Shown: positions 1 to 7,830 of the stretch, piece after piece
Numbering within the stretch: position 1 is the first letter of the stretch
How the letters are laid out: every line of letters starts with the position of its first letter
Source of the DNA: Paenibacillus sp. FSL K6-1330
GTDB taxonomy: Bacteria; Bacillota; Bacilli; Paenibacillales; Paenibacillaceae
Assembly (NCBI RefSeq): GCF_037976825.1
Contig: NZ_CP150269.1
Span: 2,617,501-2,681,500, forward strand
Reading direction: 5' to 3'
Length of the DNA stretch: 64,000 bases
Made by a program: the position numbers and the translations under genes
Notes under the pieces: generated by a model
The model's input: the letters and a program-made list of their open reading frames with translations, nothing else
What the model was told of the DNA's origin: nothing
The model's database searches: none

Positions 1-629
1 AGACTGTAATGACGATTATGATAATAGGTTTCACCTTCAGGTTTTACCCGGAGCGTAATGTATTGACCGGGTTCATAAGCGGAAATCTCACCGCCATCTT
101 GTGGGACCAGATAAAAGGAAGTGATGACAGAGCTTTCTTCCACCTTCCGGTCAATCACGAAATTACGGTATCCGCTCCAACCGCCGGTCTCGTTCGCCGC
201 TTGTTGGTACATATCTGCTTCAATGCCGATGAAGACATTGGCAATGGCGCCGTAAGCTTCGCCCCAGGCCTCGATAATTTCGGGTGTTGCGGCATCTCCC
301 AGCACTTCTTTCATGGCGGCGAGCAGTGTTTCGCCGACGATTGGATAATGCTCGGGCAAAATGTTTAATGCCCGGTGCTTGTGTCCGATCTGCTTAACAA
401 CCGGCACGATCGCTTCAAGTCGGTCGATATGGGCTGCGGCGGCGTACACGGCATTGGCAAGGGCAAAGGGCTGTTTTCCTTCTCGTTGATTCGCATGGTT
501 GAATATGTTAAGAAGCTCCGGATGATGATGAAATAATTTTTGGTAAAATGCAGTCGTGATTGCCGTTCCATGAGTTTCAAGAACAGGAACGGTCGATTTA
601 ACGACTTCAATCGTATGCTGGCTTAACAT
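1..629 (-). CDS. hmp: Flavohemoglobin / nitric oxide dioxygenase (3' end outside window)
   Basis: Converts NO to nitrate using O2, NAD(P)H, FAD and heme in the cytoplasm, protecting against nitrosative stress. Only the first 209 codons are inside the window and the frame is open to the edge. The globin domain fills residues 1-140: Tyr29 (B10), Gln53 and proximal His85 (in GHKHRA) fall at the positions known for E. coli Hmp. The start of the ferredoxin-reductase-like FAD domain is visible, ending at the FAD-binding RHYS motif at the window edge. The ATG at 629 follows AGGGGGAGT on the minus strand. It is preceded by an Fnr-type promoter, so it probably belongs to the same oxygen-limitation regulon as nirBDC, adhE and pflBA further along. 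Function is certain by family; regulation is inferred from the site. Confidence 0.96.
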   Translation of the reverse strand, partial: MLSQHTIEVVKSTVPVLETHGTAITTAFYQKLFHHHPELLNIFNHANQREGKQPFALANAVYAAAAHIDRLEAIVPVVKQIGHKHRALNILPEHYPIVGETLLAAMKEVLGDAATPEIIEAWGEAYGAIANVFIGIEADMYQQAANETGGWSGYRNFVIDRKVEESSVITSFYLVPQDGGEISAYEPGQYITLRVKPEGETYYHNRHYS

Positions 630-665
630 GTGGACTCCCCCTGATTCATAAGTCGAATTCGTGTT

Positions 666-715
666 CAATTTAAGTATAGACAAGGGAAGAAAGGGCACTT
701 GTGATTTTGGTCACA
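666..715 (-). promoter_or_regulatory. hmp promoter with Fnr-type palindrome at -41.5
   Basis: A perfect TGTGA-N6-TCACA palindrome lies at 700-715. On the minus strand a TATACT -10 element is at 678-673, predicting transcription start near 666. The palindrome centre (707.5) is then 41.5 bp upstream, the class II activation position of the Crp/Fnr family. Start site is inferred from spacing, not measured. Confidence 0.75.
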
Positions 716-850
716 TCGGATTTAGCGAATATGTGAACAGAACAGCGATATTTTTATGGAGGAGAGTTCTGAAAGCGGGTTTTTTTACATATTTCATATA
801 TATATTCCAGTTCATTCTAGCCAGCTGTTTAGCTTGTATGCCAACTGTGT

Positions 851-1118
851 TATAATAATATTAGCAGTCTAATTAAAACGAGAAAGGATCAGGATACCAT
901 GTGTCCCCGAAGGACGAATCCCCAAAGGACGATTTGGAAACGTTATGATCTCTCATACACATAGCTTCCTTCGTAGAGCGAAGTCGGACGTCAGAAGACA
1001 AGGACGGTCTCTCACGAAAGGATGGGAACTATGGTTCGAAGGATGAACTCCTCCAGGTTGCCTCTATGTAGAGATTGGCCTATGTCTGACCAATCTACTA
1101 CGACAAGAGGGATCCTGT
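851..1118 (+). promoter_or_regulatory. Promoter and long leader of the YitT-family gene, with a possible leader peptide
   Basis: A TATAAT at 851-856 (weak -35 TTTAGC, 17 bp upstream) would start a leader of about 250 nt before the YitT gene. It holds local inverted repeats: CTTCG-N5-CGAAG near 972-986, and AGATTGG / CCAATCT near 1071-1095 just before the ribosome binding site. A short frame at 899-964 could encode a 21-residue Arg-rich peptide (MCPRRTNPQR...) but its ribosome binding site is only moderate. Motifs of the form GAAGGACGAA / AAAGGACGA recur. I do not recognise a known riboswitch class. The length and structure suggest a cis-regulatory RNA, but this is inference. Confidence 0.4.
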
Positions 1119-1811
1119 ATGAGGAAAAGACAAAACACAATTATCACGATGTCGGCGATGTTGTTCGGAACGTTTTTAATGGCTTTTACGTATTATCACA
1201 TTAATTTTCACAATCATTTAACTGAAGGCGGCTTTGTCGGCCTTGCGCTGCTTGGCAAATATGCGCTTGATATTCCGCCTGCATTAAGTATGGTCCTCAT
1301 GGACATACCGGTTCTGCTGATTGCCTTGTTTATCAAAGGTCGGAAGTTCATTATCAATACCGTTGTTGCGGCGAGCATGTTCACGTTGTTCTACGCATTG
1401 ATCGAGCGGTATTCCACGCTTGTGATCGATCTGAATCATAACTTGCTGGCAGCCGCGCTGCTGTCCGGTTTATTGACGGGCTTTGGTGCTGGTATCGTGC
1501 TTCGCTATGGCGGGGCGACAGGCGGTGACGACGTGATCTCCGTGCTGTTCAGCGAGTGGAGCGGGCTTAAGGTAGGGACGGTGTTTTTCCTAATGGATGC
1601 CGTAGTTCTGCTATTATCGCTATTCTACATGCCATTGGTTGAAACCTTATATACTATATTAGCCGTATCGATTGCCGGACAAGTGATCACCATCACAGTG
1701 ACGTACGGTACCGAGAAAACGGAAAAGAAACCGATTCGGAAGGCGGTCCGTGCCCCAAGCACTCCGGTTACTCCGAAGACAGCGCAGCCAACTGTTAGCG
1801 GCCGTTCATAA
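1119..1811 (+). CDS. YitT-family integral membrane protein
   Basis: A 230-residue YitT/DUF161-type membrane protein of unknown biochemical role. Five to six hydrophobic segments lie between residues 5 and 190, with the glycine-rich signature GFGAGIVLRYGGATGGDDV at about residues 121-140, typical of the family. The tail after residue 195 is hydrophilic and Lys/Pro/Thr-rich. It lacks the C-terminal DUF2179 cytoplasmic domain found in the longer (about 280-residue) YitT proteins, so it is a short-form member. The start follows AGAGGG about 8 nt upstream. It is monocistronic: a strong terminator follows directly. Substrate, if it is a transporter, cannot be told from sequence. Confidence 0.85.
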   Translation: MRKRQNTIITMSAMLFGTFLMAFTYYHINFHNHLTEGGFVGLALLGKYALDIPPALSMVLMDIPVLLIALFIKGRKFIINTVVAASMFTLFYALIERYSTLVIDLNHNLLAAALLSGLLTGFGAGIVLRYGGATGGDDVISVLFSEWSGLKVGTVFFLMDAVVLLLSLFYMPLVETLYTILAVSIAGQVITITVTYGTEKTEKKPIRKAVRAPSTPVTPKTAQPTVSGRS

Positions 1812-1827
1812 TACGGTCCAACTAAGA

Positions 1828-1860
1828 GAAGCTCACCCGCATGCAGGGTGAGCTTCTTTC
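1828..1860 (+). terminator. Intrinsic terminator after the YitT gene
   Basis: GAAGCTCACCC at 1828-1838 pairs perfectly with GGGTGAGCTTC at 1846-1856, followed by a short T-run. It lies between convergent genes, and a matching A-run at 1826-1830 region is poor, so it mainly serves the plus strand. Confidence 0.85.
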
Positions 1861-1882
1861 GTATTCTATGATGTTGTTAAGA

Positions 1883-2065
1883 TTACTCCTCGTCTTTGGG
1901 ATGATTCTCATCCCATTCCTGTGCCTTGGCGGTGGCGATAGCGATGGCACGTCCTTCGTCGTAGTCTTCCTCCAGCAGGGCATTGGCAATTTCCACGGCT
2001 TTATTCCTAACTCGCGGCTCTAGATTTTTCATGGATGGCGGATAATCATGTTTGTTCCAAGGCAT
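1883..2065 (-). CDS. Small conserved YdaT-like protein
   Basis: A 60-residue hydrophilic, acidic protein starting MPWNKHDYPPSMKNL and containing EIANALLEEDYDEGRAIAIA. It resembles the conserved N-terminal part of Bacillus YdaT-type proteins, whose function is unknown. I chose the ATG at 2065 because GGAGGG lies 8 nt upstream; a start further upstream at 2086 would run through that ribosome binding site. No signal peptide or membrane segment. It is convergent with the YitT gene and downstream of msrAB but separated from it by a terminator. Confidence 0.8.
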   Translation of the reverse strand: MPWNKHDYPPSMKNLEPRVRNKAVEIANALLEEDYDEGRAIAIATAKAQEWDENHPKDEE

Positions 2066-2156
2066 ATTTCGATCCCTCCAGTTCAACTGTTATTCGTATG
2101 TAGTGTATATTACCCCGTGTAACCAAATTGAATAAGCGTGTTCAATGGCACAGAAA

Positions 2157-2188
2157 AAGTGCATTGCCCCCTGAAGGACAATGCACTT
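2157..2188 (-). terminator. Intrinsic terminator of msrAB
   Basis: AAGTGCATTG at 2157-2166 pairs with CAATGCACTT at 2179-2188. On the minus strand the stem is followed by TTTTT, giving a classical terminator for msrAB. Confidence 0.85.
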
Positions 2189-2201
2189 GGGATACTTCGA
2201 T

Positions 2202-3167
2202 TTATTCAAACAACTGCAAATACTCGCCATAACCTTCCTTTTGCATCTCTTCCTTCGGTACAAACCGCAGTGCCGCGGAATTGATGCAGTAACGAAGTCC
2301 GTTCGGTCCAGGACCGTCATCAAATACATGACCGAGGTGCGAGTCTCCTTTTTTGCTTCTTACCTCGGTACGGACCATCATATGGGTGAGATCCATTTTT
2401 TCCTTGATGTTGTATTCGCGAATCGGACGGGTGAAGCTCGGCCATCCGCAGCCGGCATCATATTTGTCCGTAGAGCTGAAGAGCGGCTCGCCGGATACGA
2501 TGTCCACGTAAATGCCTTCTCCGTGATGGTCCCAGAACTCATTGTGGAACGGAGGTTCGGTTGCGTTATTCTGGGTTACTTCATATTGGATCGGTGTCAG
2601 GCGCTGTTTAAGCTCGGCGGGGTCTACCGAATCCGACCAATGCTGCTCAATGAAATCCTCGCGTCCCGAGCCTTTGCGGTAGCGTTTGTAATGGCTCGGA
2701 TTTTTCTTGTGATAATCCTGATGGTATTCTTCAGCTTCATAGAAAGTTCTGGCTGGTATGATGGGCGTTACGATCGGCCCGTCGAATCGTCCGCTGGCAG
2801 CTACCTCTTCTTTGGATTGTTCGGCAAGCTTGCGCTGCTCCTCCGTATGGTAAAAAATAGCGGTCCGGTAAGATGTCCCCCGATCATGGAATTGTCCGCC
2901 CTCATCCGTAGGATCGATTTGCTGCCAGAAGAGCTCAAGCAGCTTTTCATAAGGGAACACTTCCGGGTTATATGTGATTTGAACGGCCTCGTAATGACCC
3001 GTTGTATCAGAGCATACCTCTTCATAGGTCGGATTTTCCTTATGGCCGCCCGTATAGCCGGAAACGACCTTCAGAATGCCCGGCAGCTCATCAAAAGGAG
3101 AGACCATACACCAGAAGCAGCCTCCCGCAAAGGTAGCCAATTCACTTGGGGTTGAACGATTATTCAT
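2202..3167 (-). CDS. msrAB: Bifunctional peptide methionine sulfoxide reductase MsrA/MsrB
   Basis: Repairs oxidised methionine: the MsrA domain reduces the S-sulfoxide and the MsrB domain the R-sulfoxide, with thioredoxin as reductant. The MsrA domain occupies about residues 8-165 with catalytic Cys17 in GCFWC. The MsrB domain occupies about residues 175-315 with GCGWPSF and the catalytic Cys in [11 protein letters not shown]. No CxxC pairs of the zinc-binding MsrB type are visible. There is no signal peptide, so the enzyme is cytoplasmic, unlike PilB-type secreted fusions. At 321 residues it is full length for the two-domain fusion. The ATG at 3167 follows GGAGGGATAAT. It is monocistronic with its own terminator. 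Confidence 0.96.
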   Translation of the reverse strand: MNNRSTPSELATFAGGCFWCMVSPFDELPGILKVVSGYTGGHKENPTYEEVCSDTTGHYEAVQITYNPEVFPYEKLLELFWQQIDPTDEGGQFHDRGTSYRTAIFYHTEEQRKLAEQSKEEVAASGRFDGPIVTPIIPARTFYEAEEYHQDYHKKNPSHYKRYRKGSGREDFIEQHWSDSVDPAELKQRLTPIQYEVTQNNATEPPFHNEFWDHHGEGIYVDIVSGEPLFSSTDKYDAGCGWPSFTRPIREYNIKEKMDLTHMMVRTEVRSKKGDSHLGHVFDDGPGPNGLRYCINSAALRFVPKEEMQKEGYGEYLQLFE

Positions 3168-3258
3168 CTATTATCCCTCCATCGTTATAACATTTTAAAT
3201 GTAAGTCTTACTCTATATTATAATCATTTTGGTCAGGGAAACCAAAACAATGCTCCAT

Positions 3259-3870
3259 TTAATTCTGTCTCCCTTTATACCACCGGATAGCGGCCAGACA
3301 TAATGCGGTAACTAGCATGAGTCCGCCCGCGATACTTGCAAAGAGGAGCGGGTGATCGGCAAACCCGCTGCCTAGCCAAGCATACAGGAGAATCGCAGGT
3401 ATTTTACCGATGGCTGAAGCGGTTGTGTACGTCCAAAATGGTATGGATGCGACACCGGCATAAATATTGACGGCCATTTGCGGTATGATGGGCAGTAGGC
3501 GCGCGAGCAGGATCGACTGAAAGGGGCGCCGTTCGACCACGGCTGTAAACCTATTGACAGCCGCATATTTACTGAGCAGTCGCCTGCCGGGCTCCTGGTA
3601 CAAGGACCGTACAGCCGCATACAGGATGACGGCCGCTATCGTGGTTCCGAACCACGAAATGGCGGCAGCCCAGACGGTTCCATATGCATAGCCAAGAATA
3701 GCGATGATGACTTTGTAGGGTGCAATGGGAAATAAGGCAAGCAGGGTTGCCAGTAGGATCATCAGGTAGAGTGGGGGATTTCCTCCTAACCAGTCCATGA
3801 TCTCTTGTCGGTATGCAAAAGCCAGCGTCAGTGCTGTTGTATAAATTGCGGGTATGATCCATCTCTTCAT
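3259..3870 (-). CDS. TVP38/TMEM64-family membrane protein
   Basis: A 203-residue polytopic membrane protein of the TVP38/TMEM64 (SNARE-associated Golgi protein, VTT domain) family, related to DedA proteins. Hydrophobic segments lie near residues 5-20, 33-52, 60-95, 125-150, 158-178 and 180-198. The family motif region PIAPYKVIIAILGYAYG is at about residues 48-65, and the re-entrant segment ARLLPIIPQMAVNIYAGV at about 123-140. DedA and TVP38 relatives are implicated in lipid scrambling or undecaprenyl-phosphate recycling; which applies here is unknown. It stands alone, upstream of and divergent from the manganese riboswitch unit. Confidence 0.88.
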   Translation of the reverse strand: MKRWIIPAIYTTALTLAFAYRQEIMDWLGGNPPLYLMILLATLLALFPIAPYKVIIAILGYAYGTVWAAAISWFGTTIAAVILYAAVRSLYQEPGRRLLSKYAAVNRFTAVVERRPFQSILLARLLPIIPQMAVNIYAGVASIPFWTYTTASAIGKIPAILLYAWLGSGFADHPLLFASIAGGLMLVTALCLAAIRWYKGRQN

Positions 3871-4008
3871 GAAGAATCCTCACTTTGCGAAATTCAACCA
3901 GAATAGCACCATGATAGCAAAAAAACAGGAATACTGCTCACATTTGAGACAGCTAAGCATCGTATCTAGGGTGGAAAAAATTGAATATACAAGCGATTTT
4001 TCATATGT

Positions 4009-4014
4009 TATAAT
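4009..4014 (+). promoter_or_regulatory. Extended -10 promoter of the terC riboswitch transcript
   Basis: TGTTATAAT (TGn plus TATAAT) at 4006-4014 sits about 20 nt before the riboswitch core, the expected distance for the transcript start. No convincing -35 is present, consistent with an extended -10 promoter. The stretch 3871-4000 upstream holds nothing else I can identify. Confidence 0.65.
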
Positions 4015-4035
4015 ATGTCCAACCGAATAGTTCCC

Positions 4036-4218
4036 AAAGGGGAGTAGCTTCATAAGAAAACCTTCTATCGTGGCCTTTTCAAGGATGAGCGACCGCGATT
4101 CAAAGGTAGGTTTTCTTGCGATATAGAATTTTATGGGCTCACTGATAACTTATAAAATCTATATCGTAAGTAAAGTCGTCATTACGGGATTAACCATCCC
4201 CGGCTTTATTGGCAACGA
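4036..4218 (+). ncRNA. yybP-ykoY manganese riboswitch
   Basis: The conserved core elements of the yybP-ykoY class are present in order: AAAGGGGAGTAGC at 4036-4048, then variable hairpins, then TCGTCATTACGGG near 4177-4189 and ATCCCCGGCTTTATTGGCAACGAT near 4197-4218. This class binds Mn2+ and usually controls manganese exporters. Its position upstream of a TerC-family gene is the classical arrangement. With high Mn2+ the aptamer is expected to relieve the terminator at 4289-4328 and allow expression. Confidence 0.93.
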
Positions 4219-4285
4219 TTATGTTGTTTAGCGAGACCTTTGCCTGATTTATTTATGAATGAGGTGGAGGTCTATTTTTGCGCCC

Positions 4286-4328
4286 AAAAAACGCTGTAGA
4301 CCTTATTAACTAAGGCAACAGCGTTTTT
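4286..4328 (+). terminator. Riboswitch expression-platform terminator
   Basis: AACGCTGT at 4290-4297 pairs with ACAGCGTT at 4318-4325, with an inner CCTTA / TAAGG stem, followed by eight T residues. It lies between the aptamer and the ribosome binding site of the TerC gene, so it is the likely conditional terminator. Confidence 0.85.
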
Positions 4329-4387
4329 TTTGGATGGAGGACATCGGTAGGTAAATCTAAAAAGAATGAAGAAAGGATGGGAGAAAC

Positions 4388-5089
4388 ATGGATTTGATGT
4401 CGATGGAATTTTGGACGGCGCTGCTATCAATTGTCCTCATTGACCTTGTGTTGGCAGGCGATAACGCGATTGTTATCGGGCTTGCCGCTCGTAATGTCCA
4501 GAAAGCGGACCAGAAGAAGGTCATCCTGTGGGGTACCGTCGGAGCGATTATCATTCGTATCGTGGCCACCCTCCTCGTTGTACAGCTCTTAATGATCCCT
4601 GGCTTACGCTTGATCGGTGGGTTTGCTCTGTTGTGGATTGCCTACAAGCTGATAGTGGATGAGAAGCAGCATGAAATTTCCGCTGGCAACCAGATGTGGG
4701 CGGCAATCCGTACGATTATTATTGCGGACGCGATGATGGGACTGGATAACGTGCTTGCTGTAGCTGGCGCTGCTGGGGAAAGCTTCATGCTTGTTATTAT
4801 CGGACTTGCGATTTCGGTTCCAATTATGGTGTGGGGCAGTACCATTATCCTGAAGTTGACGGATCGCTTTCCAATTATCATTACGATCGGTGCTGCGGTG
4901 TTAGCCTGGACCGCATCAAAGATGATTGTGGAAGAGCCGATGATTCACAGCTGGTTTGCCAATGGCGTTCTGAAGTATGGTTTTGAAATTCTCGTTATCG
5001 CCATAATCATCAGTCTTGGAACTTGGATGAAGAAGAAGAATGACCAAAAAGCGAAGAGCAACCCGGTACAGGTCAAGATGGTCGACTAG
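4388..5089 (+). CDS. TerC-family membrane protein, probable Mn2+ exporter (YkoY-like)
   Basis: A 233-residue TerC/YkoY-type integral membrane protein. In Bacillus such proteins (MneP/MneS relation and YkoY) export manganese or supply it to exoenzymes. Seven hydrophobic segments span the protein. Acidic residues in the membrane motifs DLVLAGDNAIVIGLA (residues 18-32) and DAMMGLDNVLAVAGAA (near 113-128) are the conserved TerC metal-site signatures. The tail KKKNDQKAKSN is basic and cytoplasmic. The gene directly follows the yybP-ykoY riboswitch and its terminator, which supports manganese as the controlling ligand. Confidence 0.9.
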   Translation: MDLMSMEFWTALLSIVLIDLVLAGDNAIVIGLAARNVQKADQKKVILWGTVGAIIIRIVATLLVVQLLMIPGLRLIGGFALLWIAYKLIVDEKQHEISAGNQMWAAIRTIIIADAMMGLDNVLAVAGAAGESFMLVIIGLAISVPIMVWGSTIILKLTDRFPIIITIGAAVLAWTASKMIVEEPMIHSWFANGVLKYGFEILVIAIIISLGTWMKKKNDQKAKSNPVQVKMVD

Positions 5090-5181
5090 TCTAGACTTTG
5101 TATGAGCTCAAAGTAAACGGTATAATGTCTTCATGAACGAAGAGAGCGCCGAAGCCCTTTTCGCATGAGGAGGGGTAATAC

Positions 5182-5496
5182 ATGGAATTCACGGAAAAAT
5201 CCGTAGAAGAACGGATTGCGGAATCATACCGTCAGGACGAGGATATGATGATCCTCGTTTTTGCCCAGTGGTGTGTGAATCACGGACTGGACCCAGCGGA
5301 ACTGTACCGTAAGGCATATCCGAATCAGCCGGATAATGAGCGGCTGGCACGGGTGCTGGAATTAACGGTGCCCAAGGAAGAAGCTGGTGAAATACCGGAT
5401 CAGACCCTACTTGGTGTCCTGTCGTTATTTGGTAATGAAGACTTGGCTATCGTTGTAGCCGAGGCAGCGGCCACGCTAGGCCCTGATAAGAAGTAA
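5182..5496 (+). CDS. Conserved hypothetical protein, 104 residues
   Basis: An acidic soluble protein (MEFTEKSVEERIAESYRQ...). No domain is recognised. It looks mostly helical, with a central segment ELYRKAYPNQPDNERLARVLEL and an Ala-rich C-terminus. The start is well supported by GAGGAGG about 8 nt upstream. It lies 92 nt after the TerC gene and a promoter-like stretch lies between (TATAATG near 5120), so it may be expressed separately. A strong terminator follows. Confidence 0.8.
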   Translation: MEFTEKSVEERIAESYRQDEDMMILVFAQWCVNHGLDPAELYRKAYPNQPDNERLARVLELTVPKEEAGEIPDQTLLGVLSLFGNEDLAIVVAEAAATLGPDKK

Positions 5497-5537
5497 ATGT
5501 GGAATCATGGCATATCTTACATGTGATTCAAGAGAGA

Positions 5538-5580
5538 AGCGGGTCGACCAAGGAAAAAACCTTGGTCGACCCGCTTTTTA
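5538..5580 (+). terminator. Bidirectional intrinsic terminator
   Basis: AGCGGGTCGACCAAGG at 5538-5553 pairs perfectly with CCTTGGTCGACCCGCT at 5560-5575, followed by TTTT. It separates the 104-residue protein gene from the convergent AraC regulator and can serve both strands. Confidence 0.88.
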
Positions 5581-5598
5581 TCGCACAGATAGGACGGC

Positions 5599-6417
5599 TC
5601 AATTTGACGTTCGACTGGCCATGCGGAATTGTTTAGGCGAAACGCCGAATCGGGAGCGAAAAACGCGGTGAAAATAAGTATAGTTGGCAAAGCCGGAAGT
5701 TTCGGCGACATCCTCCAGCGAGAGAGGGCTGAACACAATTCGTTCCTTGGCCATGCTCAGGCGAACGTCCATGGTGTATTGCATGATGGTAGTGCCAAAC
5801 GCTTCTTTGAACAGATGAACTGCCCGGGAGACACTGATGCCGACATGGGCAGCGACATCCTCCAGCTTGAACATCGAGGAGGCATTCTCTTCAATGTAAT
5901 TTTTCATGCGGTAGGCTAAATACGTCTTGGGCGTGGTCGATGGCTGCTCCGATAACAGGCGATCCACTTCGAGACACAGAATTCGTACCGTGTAATCCGA
6001 AATCTCCGGATAAGGATCGGATACACGACGCTGCTCCAGCAGAATTTGCCGAAACAGACTCAGGTAACGCTCTTCCAGTGGAACCCGAATTTTGGTTGGG
6101 CGTTTCTTGGAATTCCACCACGCGTCAGCCCATGCCCCCTTAAAGAAAATATGGTAATCTCCGCTTTCGATGGTTAATTCACCCAAAGCGTTATATTCGT
6201 CATCTATTCGTAGTTCATAGGGTTGTCCTGGCGTGAAGATTAACAGATCCCCTGCCTCAACGAGTGACAGTTTGTCATCAATTTTGGCACGGCATTTGCC
6301 GTCGGTCTGCCATCGCATCAAGTAGGTATCGAAACCGTCAGCCAGGGACATCTTGAAAGGTTTACGATGAAATGAGAAATCCGCTGCTACGACTTGGTTG
6401 GAAAGATTTGAATCCAT
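5599..6417 (-). CDS. AraC-family transcriptional regulator
   Basis: A 272-residue regulator. The N-terminal half (about residues 15-125) is a cupin-like ligand-binding domain of the AraC_binding type. The C-terminal 100 residues hold two helix-turn-helix motifs: FKLEDVAAHVGISVSRAVHL and LSLEDVAETSGFANYTYFHR, with the family signature FGVSPKQFR at the end. It is transcribed divergently from the Gfo/Idh operon (6558 onwards) and probably activates it in response to the sugar or its degradation product. The shared intergenic region has a 9-bp inverted repeat (TGAAGAATA at 6433-6441, TATTCTTCA at 6477-6485). Confidence 0.92.
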   Translation of the reverse strand: MDSNLSNQVVAADFSFHRKPFKMSLADGFDTYLMRWQTDGKCRAKIDDKLSLVEAGDLLIFTPGQPYELRIDDEYNALGELTIESGDYHIFFKGAWADAWWNSKKRPTKIRVPLEERYLSLFRQILLEQRRVSDPYPEISDYTVRILCLEVDRLLSEQPSTTPKTYLAYRMKNYIEENASSMFKLEDVAAHVGISVSRAVHLFKEAFGTTIMQYTMDVRLSMAKERIVFSPLSLEDVAETSGFANYTYFHRVFRSRFGVSPKQFRMASRTSN

Positions 6418-6432
6418 TGCTAAAGTCCCCTT

Positions 6433-6485
6433 TGAAGAATAAGAAAATAATGACCAGATTGTTCATGTTTTAATCATATTCTTCA
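6433..6485. promoter_or_regulatory. Candidate operator in the divergent AraC / Gfo-Idh intergenic region
   Basis: TGAAGAATA (6433-6441) and its exact inverted copy TATTCTTCA (6477-6485) are 44 bp apart centre to centre, about four helical turns, between the divergent regulator and operon. AraC proteins often bind direct or inverted half-sites in such spacers. Binding is inferred. Confidence 0.35.
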
Positions 6486-6557
6486 TTTTAAACGAAAGCA
6501 TAAAAGAATACCATGGTACTAGTCCGAGCGCATCTAAACACTCAAGGAGTGACAGCG

Positions 6558-7658
6558 ATGAAAAAAATGAAAGCAGGTATAATTGGCTGCGGAACCATCA
6601 GCGGCGTATACTTCACGAACTTAAAGAACAGCCCTTGGGTTGAAGTCGTGGCATGTGCTGACCTTATTCCGGACAACGCAAAGAAAAAGGCCGAAGAGTT
6701 CAACATCCCGAACGTGTATACCGTCCAGGAGATGCTTGCACAGACTGACATTGAGTTTATTATTAATCTGACCATTCCGGCCAGCCACGCCAATGTGGAT
6801 ATCGCTTCCCTGGAAGCAGGAAAGCATGTGTACAGTGAAAAGCCGCTGGCGATTACCCTTGAGGAAGCTCGCCGTGTGCTAAATATGGCAGATCAAAAAG
6901 GACTTCGCGTAGGCTGCGCACCCGATACGTTTTTGGGCTCCGGCGTACAGACGGCTAAAGCCGCTATCGAATCCGGGCTGATCGGCAGACCTGTTGCCGC
7001 AACGGCGTTTATGATGGGTTCAGGACCGGAAGCTTGGCATCCTAATCCTGAATTTTTTTACGCGTCGGGTGGAGGTCCAATGATGGATATGGGTCCTTAT
7101 TATGTATCGGCCCTGGTAGAGCTGCTTGGTCCTGCAAGCCGGATCAGCGCATCCACAGGCATCCAGATTCCAGACCGCGCCATCGGCTCTGGCCCGCGCC
7201 AAGGACAACCGATCACGGTTCAGACTCCAACGCATTTGGCAGGAACGCTGGATTTTGAGAACGGTGCCATTGCAACCATGATTACCAGTTTTGATATCTT
7301 TGGCGGATCGAATCTGCCTTGGATCGAAATCTATGGCACGCAGGGAAGCCTGAGTCTCGGGGATCCGAACTTCTTTAACAGCGAAGTGAAGCTCCGGAAG
7401 CACGGCTCCGATGAATGGGAGCTGCTTGACCCTGCATTTGAATGCGGGAAGAACGAGCGGGGGCTCGGTATCAACGATATGATCCAATCGATTCATGAGC
7501 AGAAGGACCATCGCGTCAGTGCCCGTCTGGCATACCACGTGCTGGAGATTATGCAGTCGTTCCAGCAGTCTTCGCTGGAGGGCAGACATATCGTTCTGCA
7601 AAGCACATACCGCTACGGCAAACTTCCGGCGCCGCAGCAGATAAACAAGGTGGAGTAG
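6558..7658 (+). CDS. Gfo/Idh/MocA-family NAD(P)-dependent oxidoreductase (first copy)
   Basis: A 366-residue dehydrogenase of the glucose-fructose oxidoreductase / inositol dehydrogenase family. The N-terminal Rossmann fold begins with AGIIGCGTISGVYF. The catalytic lysine is in the EKPL motif (SEKPLAITLEEA, near residue 95). The C-terminal alpha/beta domain contains the glycine-rich GGGPMMDMGPYYV segment. I start at 6558 because AAGGAGT lies 7 nt upstream, not at the in-frame position 6513. It is the first gene of an operon with a second family member, a TIM-barrel isomerase/epimerase and a ThuA-like protein. This set is typical of pathways that oxidise a sugar or cyclitol to a keto intermediate. 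The substrate cannot be read from sequence. Confidence 0.93.
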   Translation: MKKMKAGIIGCGTISGVYFTNLKNSPWVEVVACADLIPDNAKKKAEEFNIPNVYTVQEMLAQTDIEFIINLTIPASHANVDIASLEAGKHVYSEKPLAITLEEARRVLNMADQKGLRVGCAPDTFLGSGVQTAKAAIESGLIGRPVAATAFMMGSGPEAWHPNPEFFYASGGGPMMDMGPYYVSALVELLGPASRISASTGIQIPDRAIGSGPRQGQPITVQTPTHLAGTLDFENGAIATMITSFDIFGGSNLPWIEIYGTQGSLSLGDPNFFNSEVKLRKHGSDEWELLDPAFECGKNERGLGINDMIQSIHEQKDHRVSARLAYHVLEIMQSFQQSSLEGRHIVLQSTYRYGKLPAPQQINKVE

Positions 7659-7830
7659 CGAACTGGCAGCCCGGTTCATATTCTTGTACACTGGTTATGA
7701 ACGACATGCAAACCAGCTTCTGACGGATCTGACAGGATGATGAGTTCTTGGCTAGGATCCGCATGAAAGCGTTGCACTAATATTTGGAGAGTTTTCAAAA
7801 TGATCAAATGCCTATGGGGAGGAAATGGAC

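Noticed and set aside
661..855. Plus-strand open frame of 64 codons upstream of hmp
   Set aside because: It overlaps the Fnr-type hmp promoter, has no ribosome binding site, and its composition is promoter-like.
2202..3155. Long plus-strand open frame opposite msrAB
   Set aside because: It is the antisense shadow of the msrAB gene, with no family resemblance.
7764..7780. Possible catabolite-responsive element TGAAAGCGTTGCAC before the second Gfo/Idh gene
   Set aside because: The 3' half departs from the consensus at several positions; the match is not better than chance in this length.
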